A stretch of DNA of 64,000 nt from Lederbergia panacisoli (GCF_024626525.1 NZ_JANJGU010000004.1:124001-188000), one strand, 5' to 3'. Numbered from the stretch's first letter, positions 55,205-63,405 are shown. The notes: generated by a model not told the origin, from the sequence alone. A program made the numbers and translations.

Positions 55205-55852
55205 TTGAACCTGAATTGCATCGGAAACCGGGTGTGGAAGTGATTGTCGTTGCGATGGGAGCTGAATCGCACCGTAAACGGGGTGCCGAATTGATTACCG
55301 TTGCGATAAGACCTGAATCGCCCCGGAAACCGAGTGTGGAATTGATTACTGTTGCGATAGGCCATGAATCGCCCCGAAAACCGAGTGTGGAAGTGATTAC
55401 CGTTGCGATAGGCCATGAATCGCACCGTAAACCAAGTGCCGAATTGATTACCGTTGTGATAGGCCATGAATCGCCCCGTAAACGGGTTGCTGAATTGATT
55501 ACCGTTGCGAAAGGCCCTGAATCGCCCCGAAAACCGAGTGGCGAAGGGATTACCGTTGCGAAAGGCCCTGAATCGCCCTGAAAACCGAGTGGCGAAGGGA
55601 TTACCGTTGCGAAAGGCCCTGAATCGCCCCGGAAACCGAGTGTGGAATTGATTACTGTTGCGATAGGCCATGAATCGCACTGTAAACCAAGTGCCGAATT
55701 GATTACCGTTGCGATAGGCTTTGAATCGCCCCGGAAACCGAGTGTGGATGTGATTACCGTTGCGATAGGCCCTGAATCGCACCGTAAACCGAGTTCTGAA
55801 TTGATTACCGTTGTGATAGGCCATGAATCGAACCGAAAACCGATCACTAAGA
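55205..55852 (+). repeat. Tandem repeat array 3: about 12 units of 51 bp (family B)
   Basis: The anchor CGTTGCG recurs at exact 51-base steps from 55248 to 55809 (some copies TGTTGCG or CGTTGTG). The unit reads GAATTGATTACCGTTGCGAT, then AGGCCCTGAATCGCCCCGG, then AAACCGAGTGTG. GCGAT and ATCGC within each unit form an inverted repeat around a nine-base loop at the same place as in array 2, and CCGTTGCGAT and ATCGCACCG(G)TAAA are shared with it. The period keeps frames open on both strands (up to 240 codons), but none has a ribosome site. The array fills the space between the trpE stop and the terminator at 55888. Confidence 0.95.
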
Positions 55853-55887
55853 CTAATTAAAAACTTGTACCAGAAATAAATAGAAAA

Positions 55888-55922
55888 CCATCACCCGGTT
55901 TTTTCGGATGATGGCTTTTTTC
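55888..55922. terminator. Terminator shared by trpE (after array 3) and the POT transporter
   Basis: CCATCACCCG pairs with CGGATGATGG (one mismatch) across a T-rich loop, followed by CTTTTTT on the plus strand and by TTTTCTATTTATTTC on the minus strand. It is the first terminator seen after trpE, so array 3 lies in the trpE 3' UTR. Confidence 0.8.
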
Positions 55923-57416
55923 TTACCTCGTGCCGCGCATATACGACTGGATTTTCGGGGACATCGCAAACAAAATTAGTCCAAGTAAAATGGAGATCCC
56001 GCCGATAACGCCAAAATAAATGATCTCAGTCTCTGGTTTATACAATTTCACAAGCTGTGCGTTAATTGCTTGTGCGGAAGCATTTGATAAAAACCAAAGG
56101 CTCATTGTCTGTGCTGAGAAGGCTGCTGGCGCCAATTTTGTCGTTGCGGAAAGTCCTACAGGCGATAAACAAAGTTCGCCAAGCACGACGATAAAAAAAC
56201 TGAGAACTAGCCATATAGGACTAACAAGCGTGTTCACTCCGTTCAAATACGCGGGGAAAATCATGACGATAAAGGAAAGCCCCGCCAAAACCAGCCCGAA
56301 TGCGAATTTTGCTGGAGTTGATGGTTGGCGATTGCCAAGTCTTATCCATAGCCATGCAAAAAATGGAGCAAAAATGACAATGAAGATTGGATTTAATGAC
56401 TGGAACCAAGAAGACTCTAATTTTAACCCTGCAAAATGCAATTGTGTTCGTTGATCGGCATATTGGGCAAGTATAATGGCTCCTTGTTCTTCGATAGCCC
56501 AGAACATTATGGAAGCAATAAATAAAGGGATATAAGCTATTAAATTTGAGCGTTCGTCAGCAGTTGTTTTTTGACTCCGATACATAACGATAAAGTAAGC
56601 CGTAGGAATTACTATCCCGAAAATACTAACGAGCATTGTGAAGCGATCAATCGTCAAAATACCTGTGTTAATCGTTATCGCACCAAGTATGATAATGATG
56701 ATAGCAACAATAATAAATCCTAAATAAACTCTTTTCTTTTCATCAGGTGAGAGTGGATTTGGAACATGAGACCCTGCAAGTCCTAAATTATTTTTCCTCG
56801 TTGCTAAAAATATAATTAGCCCTAAGAACATTCCAATTGCAGCAACTCCAAAACCAAGATGAAAATTGTATTTTTGTCCAAGCGTACCTACGATAAAAGG
56901 AGCGATAAAGGCACCTAAATTAATTCCCATATAGAAAATGCTGAAACCAGCATCGCGGCGGTTATCGTCATCACTGTATAAATCACCGACGATGCTTGAA
57001 ACATTCGGCTTCAAAAGTCCTGTTCCGATTACAATCAGTCCCATAGATAAAAATAAAGCGACGACTCCACCCGGAAAGGACAGGGCGATATGACCACCCA
57101 TAATTAAGATTCCACCAAAAAATACCGTCTTTTTCGTGCCGAGTAACCGATCCGCTATCCAGCCTCCAATGATTCCAGACATATAGACTAAAGACCCGTA
57201 TATGGCCATGACGGAAGCGGCCGTCGTCTTGTCCATACCAAGTCCGCCGTCTGAAATGGCGTAGTACATATAATAAATGAGAATGGCCCTCATGCCGTAA
57301 TAAGAAAAACGTTCCCAAAATTCAGTGAAAAATAAAGTGAACAAACCTTTCGGATGCCCGAAAAAACCTTTCTGAGGGACAGTTTTAACGATTTCCTCTT
57401 TCATTTTATAGTCCAT
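55923..57416 (-). CDS. POT-family di/tripeptide proton symporter (DtpT-like)
   Basis: Proton-coupled peptide importer of the major facilitator superfamily, 497 aa, about 14 membrane segments. The POT motifs are clear: FTEFWERFSYYGMRAILIYYM (ExxERFxYYG in helix 1), GGWIADRLLGTKKTVFFGG, GTGLLKPNVSSIVGDLY and SIFYMGINLGAFIAP (PTR2 signature), and the FWAIEEQGAIILAQYA region of helix 7. AAGGGGAAC lies before the ATG. It likely imports peptides as nitrogen or carbon source. Divergent from the bmr operon across a 218-base gap that holds a palindrome and the bmr promoter. Confidence 0.92.
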   Translation of the reverse strand: MDYKMKEEIVKTVPQKGFFGHPKGLFTLFFTEFWERFSYYGMRAILIYYMYYAISDGGLGMDKTTAASVMAIYGSLVYMSGIIGGWIADRLLGTKKTVFFGGILIMGGHIALSFPGGVVALFLSMGLIVIGTGLLKPNVSSIVGDLYSDDDNRRDAGFSIFYMGINLGAFIAPFIVGTLGQKYNFHLGFGVAAIGMFLGLIIFLATRKNNLGLAGSHVPNPLSPDEKKRVYLGFIIVAIIIIILGAITINTGILTIDRFTMLVSIFGIVIPTAYFIVMYRSQKTTADERSNLIAYIPLFIASIMFWAIEEQGAIILAQYADQRTQLHFAGLKLESSWFQSLNPIFIVIFAPFFAWLWIRLGNRQPSTPAKFAFGLVLAGLSFIVMIFPAYLNGVNTLVSPIWLVLSFFIVVLGELCLSPVGLSATTKLAPAAFSAQTMSLWFLSNASAQAINAQLVKLYKPETEIIYFGVIGGISILLGLILFAMSPKIQSYMRGTR

Positions 57417-57497
57417 AAATTGTTCCCCTTTAGCATATTTTTAATTACCCTTTTCCACTATTTTTAGTCTTTACACTTTTTTCATAAAGATTCTTCA

Positions 57498-57515
57498 ACA
57501 ACTGTATATAGTTGT
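57498..57515. promoter_or_regulatory. Inverted repeat between the POT transporter and bmr genes
   Basis: ACAACT-n6-AGTTGT, an 18-base dyad, lies 82 bases before the POT transporter start and 47 bases before the bmr -35. It could be an operator for either gene; the regulator is not identifiable. Confidence 0.4.
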
Positions 57516-57561
57516 AAAAAACCGGTCATCATGTTGCTATGAAAGTTTTTCCAAAAAGTAA

Positions 57562-57591
57562 TTGACATGACAAAATCTCTCATGCTACCAT
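57562..57591 (+). promoter_or_regulatory. Promoter of the bmr leader and operon
   Basis: TTGACA (57562) and TACCAT (57586) with an 18-base spacer; the start would be near 57598, about 37 bases before the leader ORF. Confidence 0.65.
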
Positions 57592-57634
57592 ATGAGCATT
57601 CAATACAATCAAAATTAAGGAAGGGAGGCTGATC

Positions 57635-57703
57635 ATGATGAAAAAGTTAATTGTAAACAATCAACAATTGAATATGGACTCAGCCTGCCGTTTAACTATA
57701 TGA
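57635..57703 (+). CDS. Leader peptide of the bmrCD operon (22 aa)
   Basis: A 22-codon ORF (begins MMKKLIVNNQQLNMD, ends CRLTI) with a very strong site, AAGGGAGG, eight bases before the ATG. Its stop is 25 bases before a rho-independent terminator. In B. subtilis bmrB encodes a leader peptide that controls bmrCD by ribosome-mediated attenuation; this ORF holds the same position but is shorter (bmrB is about 54 aa), so the analogy is functional, not a sequence match. AGCCTGC within the ORF (57682) can pair with GCGGGTT of the terminator 5' arm (57733, two G-U pairs), which would make an antiterminator when a ribosome stalls early in the ORF. Confidence 0.72.
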   Translation: MMKKLIVNNQQLNMDSACRLTI

Positions 57704-57728
57704 TGATTTTAATGTGAAATTTGAATGA

Positions 57729-57761
57729 AGACGCGGGTTGTAAGGTACCCGTGTCTTTTTT
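57729..57761 (+). terminator. Attenuator terminator 1 in the bmr leader
   Basis: AGACGCGGGT and ACCCGTGTCT form a 10-bp stem (one G-U) with an 8-base loop and a run of six T. It lies between the leader ORF and bmrC, so it must be read through for exporter expression. Confidence 0.85.
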
Positions 57762-57766
57762 ATGTG

Positions 57767-57808
57767 AAGCATAGCTGCGCATATTTATAGGCGCACTATG
57801 CTTTTTTT
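57767..57808 (+). terminator. Attenuator terminator 2 in the bmr leader
   Basis: AGCATAG / CTATGCT with an inner GCGC / GCGC stem, followed by seven T. Second terminator in series before bmrC. Confidence 0.82.
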
Positions 57809-57869
57809 GATTTTCTTGGGGGAACAGGTGTTTTGCACTTTTATATAAAAAATCGGGGAGGAAAAACAA

Positions 57870-57920
57870 ATGTTGATTTTTATTTTATTGATGAAAACAG
57901 TGGAGCTGGAGAGCGGGTAG
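57870..57920 (+). CDS. Second possible leader ORF before bmrC (16 aa)
   Basis: A 16-codon ORF (MLIFILLMKTVELESG) with a good site, CGGGGAGG, about eight bases before its ATG. It lies after both terminators and 40 bases before bmrC. It may couple translation into bmrC or be a chance ORF behind a spurious site. No homology claimed. Confidence 0.4.
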   Translation: MLIFILLMKTVELESG

Positions 57921-57960
57921 CTTTCACTTTGTTGGGTTGGCAAAAAGGGAGGTATAAAAC

Positions 57961-59718
57961 ATGTTTAGTGTATTAACAAAATTAGGTTGGTTTTTTAAAC
58001 AGCATTGGAAGCGTTATATGATAGCGCTTGTATTACTTGGATTTGCAAATCTATTTGAAGTGATTCCACCGATGATTTTAGGATCAGCGATCGACAATAT
58101 CTTTCTCGGATCCTTAACTTACAAAACGTTATTCATATATGTGGCGATATTAGGTGGTGGAGCATTATTAAACTATTGGATTACGTACGTGTGGCAATAT
58201 CAACTTTTCGGCGGGGCTTTTATAGTGGAAAAAACGCTGCGCTCCCGCTTTATGAATCATTTATTAAAAATGACTCCAACCTTTTTCGAAAAAAATCGAA
58301 CTGGGGATTTAATGGCTAGGGGGACAAATGATTTACGTGCCATTTCCGTAACGGCAGGTTTCGGAGTATTGACATTGTTTGACTCTACCCTGTATATGAT
58401 AACGATCTTACTAACAATGGGATTCCTAGTTTCTTGGAAACTTACATTCGCAGCAGTATTGCCATTGCCGATTCTAGCCTGGGTTATAACGGTCCTTGGT
58501 AATAAAATTCATACTCGATTTACAGCAGCGCAAGATGCATTTGGAGAAATGAACGACCGTGTTCTTGAATCCGTTTCCGGGGTTAGGGTTACCCGAGCTT
58601 ATGTCCAAGAAAAGGCAAGTGAAGCTGATTTCGGGAAAATGACGGAAGATGTGTATGAAAAAAATATCCATGTTGAAAGAATCGATGCCTTTTTTACTCC
58701 GATAACAAGGATAATTACAGGCATCAGCTATATCATTGGTCTATCTTACGGAACATACCTTGTATTTCATCAAGAAATATCGTTAGGTCTTCTCGTTTCT
58801 TTCAATGTTTATTTAGGAATGCTTACTTGGCCGATGTTTGCGATTGGTGAATTAATCAATATTATGCAAAGGGGAAATGCATCACTTGACCGTGTTCAAG
58901 AAACGTTGAACTATGAGGAAGATGTAAAAGACCCTGGGGCACCTAAATTGATAGAACAGCCAGAAAACATTCAGTTGAAGGATGTCACATTCCGTTATCC
59001 TTCTTCAAAAACAAATAATTTGGCTAACTTAAATGTTCATATAAAACGTGGAGCAACCATTGGGGTTGTTGGAAAAACAGGAAGTGGAAAGACAACGTTT
59101 ATTAAACAGTTTTTACGCGAGTATCCTTTAGGTGATGGCGATATTTACATTTCCGATGTCAATATTAAAGAACAGTCGAAAGAACAAGTTCGTAGTTGGA
59201 TTGGCTATGTGCCGCAAGACCATGTTCTATTTTCCAGAAGTGTGAGAGAGAACATTCTTTTCGGAGATGATCAAGCAACAGAAGAAGATTTAAAAAAAGC
59301 GATTTACCTTGCTTATTTTGAAAAAGATTTAGAAATGCTGCCAGAAGGTTTGGATACTCTCGTTGGTGAAAAAGGAGTGGCTCTTTCCGGTGGACAAAAG
59401 CAAAGGATTTCGATTGCGCGTGCGTTAATTAAAAATCCAGAGCTATTAATATTGGATGACTCTTTATCTGCTGTAGATGGCAAAACAGAGTCTCGGATTA
59501 TTAGAAATATTCGCAATGAGCGCAGTGGGAAAACAACGATTATTACAACGCACCGTCTATCTGCTATCGAACATGCTGATTGGGTTATTGTCTTTAACGA
59601 TGGAAGAATCGTTGAGGAAGGAACCCATCAAGATTTGCTGCAAGCAAATGGATGGTATAAAGAACAATATGATAGACAGCAAGTGGAAGACTCGCTTCTT
59701 GAGGAGGTGAACGCATAA
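57961..59718 (+). CDS. bmrC: Heterodimeric multidrug ABC exporter subunit BmrC (YheI)
   Basis: Membrane ABC half-transporter of 585 aa, the exact length of B. subtilis BmrC/YheI. Six membrane helices (residues about 15-310) are followed by the ATPase domain: Walker A VGKTGSGKTTF, Q-loop GYVPQDHVLFSRSVREN, signature VALSGGQKQRISIARAL, Walker B LLILDDSLSAVDG. The residue after Walker B is Asp where the catalytic Glu is expected, so this subunit provides the degenerate ATP site typical of BmrC, while its own signature motif is canonical. AAAGGGAGG precedes the ATG. It overlaps bmrD by one base. Expression is controlled by the leader attenuator upstream. Confidence 0.93.
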   Translation: MFSVLTKLGWFFKQHWKRYMIALVLLGFANLFEVIPPMILGSAIDNIFLGSLTYKTLFIYVAILGGGALLNYWITYVWQYQLFGGAFIVEKTLRSRFMNHLLKMTPTFFEKNRTGDLMARGTNDLRAISVTAGFGVLTLFDSTLYMITILLTMGFLVSWKLTFAAVLPLPILAWVITVLGNKIHTRFTAAQDAFGEMNDRVLESVSGVRVTRAYVQEKASEADFGKMTEDVYEKNIHVERIDAFFTPITRIITGISYIIGLSYGTYLVFHQEISLGLLVSFNVYLGMLTWPMFAIGELINIMQRGNASLDRVQETLNYEEDVKDPGAPKLIEQPENIQLKDVTFRYPSSKTNNLANLNVHIKRGATIGVVGKTGSGKTTFIKQFLREYPLGDGDIYISDVNIKEQSKEQVRSWIGYVPQDHVLFSRSVRENILFGDDQATEEDLKKAIYLAYFEKDLEMLPEGLDTLVGEKGVALSGGQKQRISIARALIKNPELLILDDSLSAVDGKTESRIIRNIRNERSGKTTIITTHRLSAIEHADWVIVFNDGRIVEEGTHQDLLQANGWYKEQYDRQQVEDSLLEEVNA

Positions 59719-61733
59719 TGACTGGAAAAAGGTTATATAAATATGCCTTATTTTTTAAAGGTCTTGTTATTGCTGCACTGACGATGCTTACTATTTCGGT
59801 TGGTACGGACGTCCTTGGCCCATTTGTCATTAAAAAGCTGATTGATGATCACATTTTGGGAATTGAAGATCGTTGGGTCGAGTCAAATAAAGGGGAATTG
59901 TCGGTAGATTATGAGGGAAAAACATATGTAAGAGAATTGTATGCTAATGATGGCGAGTTAGTGGAAGGTGGAAAAACCGCAACCATTTTACAGGTCGATA
60001 GAAAGTTTTATTTTGTAAATGGAGAGGTTCCATTTGAAGGAGATCGTGCTATAAAAGGGGATAAAATTTCAATCACTTCAAAAGGTGAAACAAAAGAATA
60101 TACTGCAAAAAAACTTTCTATAAACGATACACTCGTCTTCTATAAGCCTGAAATACCTGCGATTACAAAATTGCTGGCACTCTACTTCGGTTTAGTCATT
60201 ATTGCGGCAATCTTTAATTACGGACAGTATTTTTATTTGCAAAAAGCGGCAAATCGTATCATTCAAAAAATGCGAATAGATATATTTTCGCATGTTCAGC
60301 GTTTGCCTATCCGCTATTTTGATAATTTACCAGCTGGAAAAGTGGTCGCCCGCATTACAAATGACACGGAAGCAATCCGGGAATTATACGTGGCCGTATT
60401 ATCAAATTTCTTTACGGGTTTCATCTATATTATTGGTATTTACACAGCTATGTTTATTTTAGATGCTAAGCTAGCCTTGTTTTGCATGCTGCTCATTCCA
60501 ATAATGTTTGCATGGATGATTTTTTATAGAAAGTTTGCATCTAAATACAATCATGTGATTCGTTCCAAAGTAAGTGAATTAAATGCGATGATTAATGAAT
60601 CTATTCAAGGAATGACAATCATCCAAGCATTCCGGCGTGAAAAGCAAATGAGCGCTGAATTTGAAGAAATGAATGAATCACATTTTCGCTATCAGAATAA
60701 ACTTCTTATATTGAATTCCTTATCGTCCCATAATTTTGTTGGGGTGCTAAGAAATATTGTTTTCGTCGGGTTTATTTGGTATTTCGGAAGTAATTCACTT
60801 GGAGCTCATTCAGTCGTGACAATCGGTATTTTATACGCCTATGTTGATTACATTAACCGATTATTTTATCCGGTTATGAATATCGTGAACCAATTTTCTA
60901 ATCTTGAGCAAGCATTAGTTGCAGGTGAGCGTGTTTTTCGTTTGCTAGATGAACAAGGTGAAGAGGTCAGCACGGAAAGAATGGAACGGTATAAAGGAAA
61001 TGTCACGTTTGACCATGTTTATTTTGGATACAAGGAAAATGAAGATGTGCTGAAGGACATTCATTTTGAAGCAAAGCAAGGGGAAACTGTAGCACTTGTC
61101 GGTCATACCGGATCTGGAAAAAGTTCTATTATGAATATATTATTTCGTTTTTATGATTCCAACCGTGGGAAAATTAAAATTGATGGGAAAAATATACAAG
61201 ACATTCCAAAGCAAACCTTGCGCGAGCATATGGGAATAGTGTTGCAAGATCCATATTTATTTACAGGTACGATTGCTTCCAATGTCAGCTTAAATGATCC
61301 ACGGATTTCTCGTGAAAAAGTGGAAGAAGCATTGAAGGCGGTTGGAGCCGATCGGGTGCTGAAAAATTTGGAAAAGGGAATAGACGAGCCAGTCGTTGAA
61401 AAAGGAAGTACACTTTCTTCCGGCCAGCGCCAGTTAATTTCCTTTGCCCGCGCATTAGCCTTTGACCCAGCCATTCTCATTTTGGATGAAGCCACATCCA
61501 GCATCGATACGGAAACAGAAACAATCATTCAAGAAGCGATGGATGTGTTGAAAAAGGGGCGTACGACCTTCATTATTGCGCATCGACTTTCAACGATTAA
61601 AAATGCCGATCAGATTTTAGTTCTTGATCGCGGTACGATTGTGGAACGTGGCAATCATGAAGAGCTCATGGAGAAAAAGGGTAAGTATTATCAAATGTAT
61701 CAGCTGCAGCAAGGTCAGAAGCTTGGTGCGTAG
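59718..61733 (+). CDS. bmrD: Heterodimeric multidrug ABC exporter subunit BmrD (YheH)
   Basis: Partner half-transporter of 671 aa. Between helices 1 and 2 lies an extracytoplasmic insertion of about 95 residues (about residues 47-140, from HILGIEDRWVESNKG to the region before IPAITKLLALYFG), a feature of BmrD. ATPase domain: Walker A VGHTGSGKSSIM, Q-loop GIVLQDPYLFTGTIASN, signature LSSGQRQLISFARAL, Walker B AILILDEATSSID with the catalytic Glu, and switch IIAHRLSTI. The signature deviates from LSGGQ (LSSGQ), matching the asymmetric sites of BmrCD. GGAGGTGAACG precedes the ATG. Exports structurally varied drugs; substrates are inferred from the family. Confidence 0.93.
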   Translation: MTGKRLYKYALFFKGLVIAALTMLTISVGTDVLGPFVIKKLIDDHILGIEDRWVESNKGELSVDYEGKTYVRELYANDGELVEGGKTATILQVDRKFYFVNGEVPFEGDRAIKGDKISITSKGETKEYTAKKLSINDTLVFYKPEIPAITKLLALYFGLVIIAAIFNYGQYFYLQKAANRIIQKMRIDIFSHVQRLPIRYFDNLPAGKVVARITNDTEAIRELYVAVLSNFFTGFIYIIGIYTAMFILDAKLALFCMLLIPIMFAWMIFYRKFASKYNHVIRSKVSELNAMINESIQGMTIIQAFRREKQMSAEFEEMNESHFRYQNKLLILNSLSSHNFVGVLRNIVFVGFIWYFGSNSLGAHSVVTIGILYAYVDYINRLFYPVMNIVNQFSNLEQALVAGERVFRLLDEQGEEVSTERMERYKGNVTFDHVYFGYKENEDVLKDIHFEAKQGETVALVGHTGSGKSSIMNILFRFYDSNRGKIKIDGKNIQDIPKQTLREHMGIVLQDPYLFTGTIASNVSLNDPRISREKVEEALKAVGADRVLKNLEKGIDEPVVEKGSTLSSGQRQLISFARALAFDPAILILDEATSSIDTETETIIQEAMDVLKKGRTTFIIAHRLSTIKNADQILVLDRGTIVERGNHEELMEKKGKYYQMYQLQQGQKLGA

Positions 61734-61734
61734 A

Positions 61735-61888
61735 AGAAAAGCGGAAGCACCTGTCCATCGAAGTATGGATTTGTATTCCCTGACGAGATAAAGGAAACAC
61801 GATGAGTCCGATAGGACGAATCGATGTTGACTTATCGTAGGAAGGGAAGAAGAAATCCACTAGTCGATAGGCGCTGTAGCTAGACATA
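61735..61888 (+). repeat. Dispersed repeat element, full-length copy 2
   Basis: About 154 bp, from AGAAAAGCGGAAGCACCTG via AAAGGAAACACGATGA and GATGTTGACTTA to CTAGTCGATAGGCGCTG and GCTAGACATAAAA. These blocks match copy 1 at 32545-32720 read on the other strand. It begins two bases after the bmrD stop and ends six bases before the terminator, so it forms the bmrD 3' UTR. The internal parts differ in length between copies. Confidence 0.72.
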
Positions 61889-61893
61889 AAATC

Positions 61894-61930
61894 AAAAAAC
61901 GGCACTTTCATTTAGAAAGTGCCGTTTTTT
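61894..61930 (+). terminator. Terminator after bmrD and the dispersed repeat
   Basis: AAAAAACGGCACTTTC and GAAAGTGCCGTTTTTT, perfect 16-base arms with a 5-base loop. Confidence 0.93.
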
Positions 61931-61946
61931 AGTAATAGGTATTATC

Positions 61947-62290
61947 GTTCATCGTGCCCCTCAATCTATTTTTTGAAGGTTAGAGGTCACGATGAAGCAT
62001 TCAATGTGCCCCTCAATCCGTTTTTTGAAGGTCAGAGGTCACGATGAAGTGTTCAAAGTGCCCTTCCATCTGTTTTTTGAAGGTTAGAGGTCACGATGAA
62101 GCATTCAATGTGCCCCTCAATCCGTTTTTTGAAGGTCAGAGGTCACGATGGACCATTCAATGTGCCCTAATCCGTATTTTGAAGGTTAAAGGTTACGATG
62201 AGGCGCTCAATCTGCACTTTAAATCCTTTTGAGGCTTGAAGGTTATGATGAACCGTTTATTGTGACCTAAGTTATAATTTCAATAGGTTA
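61947..62290 (+). repeat. Tandem repeat array 4: 7 units of 52 bp (family A)
   Basis: Units start at 61947, 61999, 62051, 62103, 62155, 62205 and 62255 (52-base steps, the last two 50). The unit begins ATTCAATGTGCCCCTCAATC (or GTTCAAAGTGCCC, identical to the array 1 unit start at 62051), continues TTTTTTGAAGGT and ends AGAGGTCACGATGAAGC. The junction GGTCACGATGA-n5-TCAATGTGCCC is the same imperfect inverted repeat found in the old units of array 1. The array lies between two plus-strand terminators with related stems (CGGCACTTTC at 61900, CGGCACTTCC at 62297). Confidence 0.95.
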
Positions 62291-62297
62291 GAGGAAC

Positions 62298-62325
62298 GGC
62301 ACTTCCACAAAGGAAGTGCCTTTTT
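62298..62325 (+). terminator. Second terminator, after array 4
   Basis: GGCACTTCC and GGAAGTGCC with loop ACAAA and a T5 run on the plus strand, five bases before the end of the convergent YeiH-like gene. Confidence 0.85.
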
Positions 62326-62329
62326 GAAT

Positions 62330-63349
62330 TCAAATAATAAAATATACTAACACCGATAATGCTAATGAAGCAATTACCATGGCAATCAATGGTTTTAAGG
62401 CTTTTGTTTTTAAATCACCAAGACTAACATTCAATCCAAGTCCAACCATGGCCGCTGTTAATAACCAACTAGTGACCGATGTAACAAAGCTTTTTACTCC
62501 TACAGGATATGGAATAGCATGTCCTAAAATATAGCTTCCGATCACGCTCATGATGATGAAACCGAATAAAAACCACGGAAATTCAATTTTTGCAGCTGTA
62601 CCATCACCTGACGATTTTCTCCTCATCCAATACATAAAAATAAAGCAAAGGGGAATTAGCAAGAATACACGTCCTAACTTTGCAAGCAACGCAATTGCCA
62701 GTGCATCTTCGCCGCCAACATCTGCGGCAAGGATGACTTGAGCAATTTCGTGAAGACTCATACCCGACCAAATTCCAAATTCCACATCTGTAAGAGGGAG
62801 GAACGGACGTAGAAGTGTATACACGATAGCGAACACTGTTCCAACAAGGGCGATGATTCCTACACTAATAGCCGTATCTTCATCTTTAGATTTAATAATC
62901 GGCGCTACGGCTGCAATTGCTGCTGCCCCGCACACACCAGTACCGACACCGACCAGCAATGAAATTGTTGGGTTTGCTTTCAAACGTTTGGCAATCCAAA
63001 CGGTTACAAAAATGGCAAATATAATGACGCCAATATCACGGGCAAGCAAACCAAGTCCGTCTTGAAGAATGACCGCTATATCCAATTTTAGACCGTATAA
63101 AATTATGGCTGCCCTTAATAACTTTTTTGATGAAAATGCAATACCTGAGCGAATCAATTCGGGATAACCAAAAATTTGCCGGAAAATAATTGCGATTATA
63201 ATGGCGCAGGCAAGCTGTCCAACCATGTTAAATCCAGGAACTTTGGCTAGCCAAAAACCAAGAAGTGCAATCAAAAATGTAAAGGCAATTCCACCCACCA
63301 TTGGCGTGCCAGATGATTGCGGTTTTTTTCTTTCTAGTTGTTTTTCCAT
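62330..63349 (-). CDS. YeiH-family putative sulfate/anion exporter (UPF0324)
   Basis: Polytopic membrane protein of 339 aa with about ten segments. YeiH-family landmarks: SGIAFSSKKLLRAAIILYGLKL, GVGTGVCGAAAIAAVAPII (the glycine-rich re-entrant region), GIWSGMSLHEIAQVILAA and AAMVGLGLNVSLGDLKTKALKPL at the end. The family is annotated as putative sulfate exporters and is often beside a LysR regulator, as here; the substrate is not established. Ribosome site weak-to-moderate (GGAGGTTAC) before the ATG at 63349. Divergent from the LysR gene. Confidence 0.87.
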   Translation of the reverse strand: MEKQLERKKPQSSGTPMVGGIAFTFLIALLGFWLAKVPGFNMVGQLACAIIIAIIFRQIFGYPELIRSGIAFSSKKLLRAAIILYGLKLDIAVILQDGLGLLARDIGVIIFAIFVTVWIAKRLKANPTISLLVGVGTGVCGAAAIAAVAPIIKSKDEDTAISVGIIALVGTVFAIVYTLLRPFLPLTDVEFGIWSGMSLHEIAQVILAADVGGEDALAIALLAKLGRVFLLIPLCFIFMYWMRRKSSGDGTAAKIEFPWFLFGFIIMSVIGSYILGHAIPYPVGVKSFVTSVTSWLLTAAMVGLGLNVSLGDLKTKALKPLIAMVIASLALSVLVYFII

Positions 63350-63389
63350 AAAGTAACCTCCAAAAATAATGTCCTATTACAGAATAATA

Positions 63390-63405
63390 CTTATTGCAAT
63401 ATAAG
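63390..63405. promoter_or_regulatory. Candidate LysR operator 1
   Basis: CTTAT-n6-ATAAG in the gap between the YeiH-like gene and the LysR gene, with the dyad spacing expected of LysR-type sites. Confidence 0.45.

Noticed and set aside
55125-55860. ORFs of up to 240 codons in array 3
   Set aside because: Same artefact of a 51-bp tandem repeat; no start signal, and one minus-strand frame would overlap the trpE terminus.
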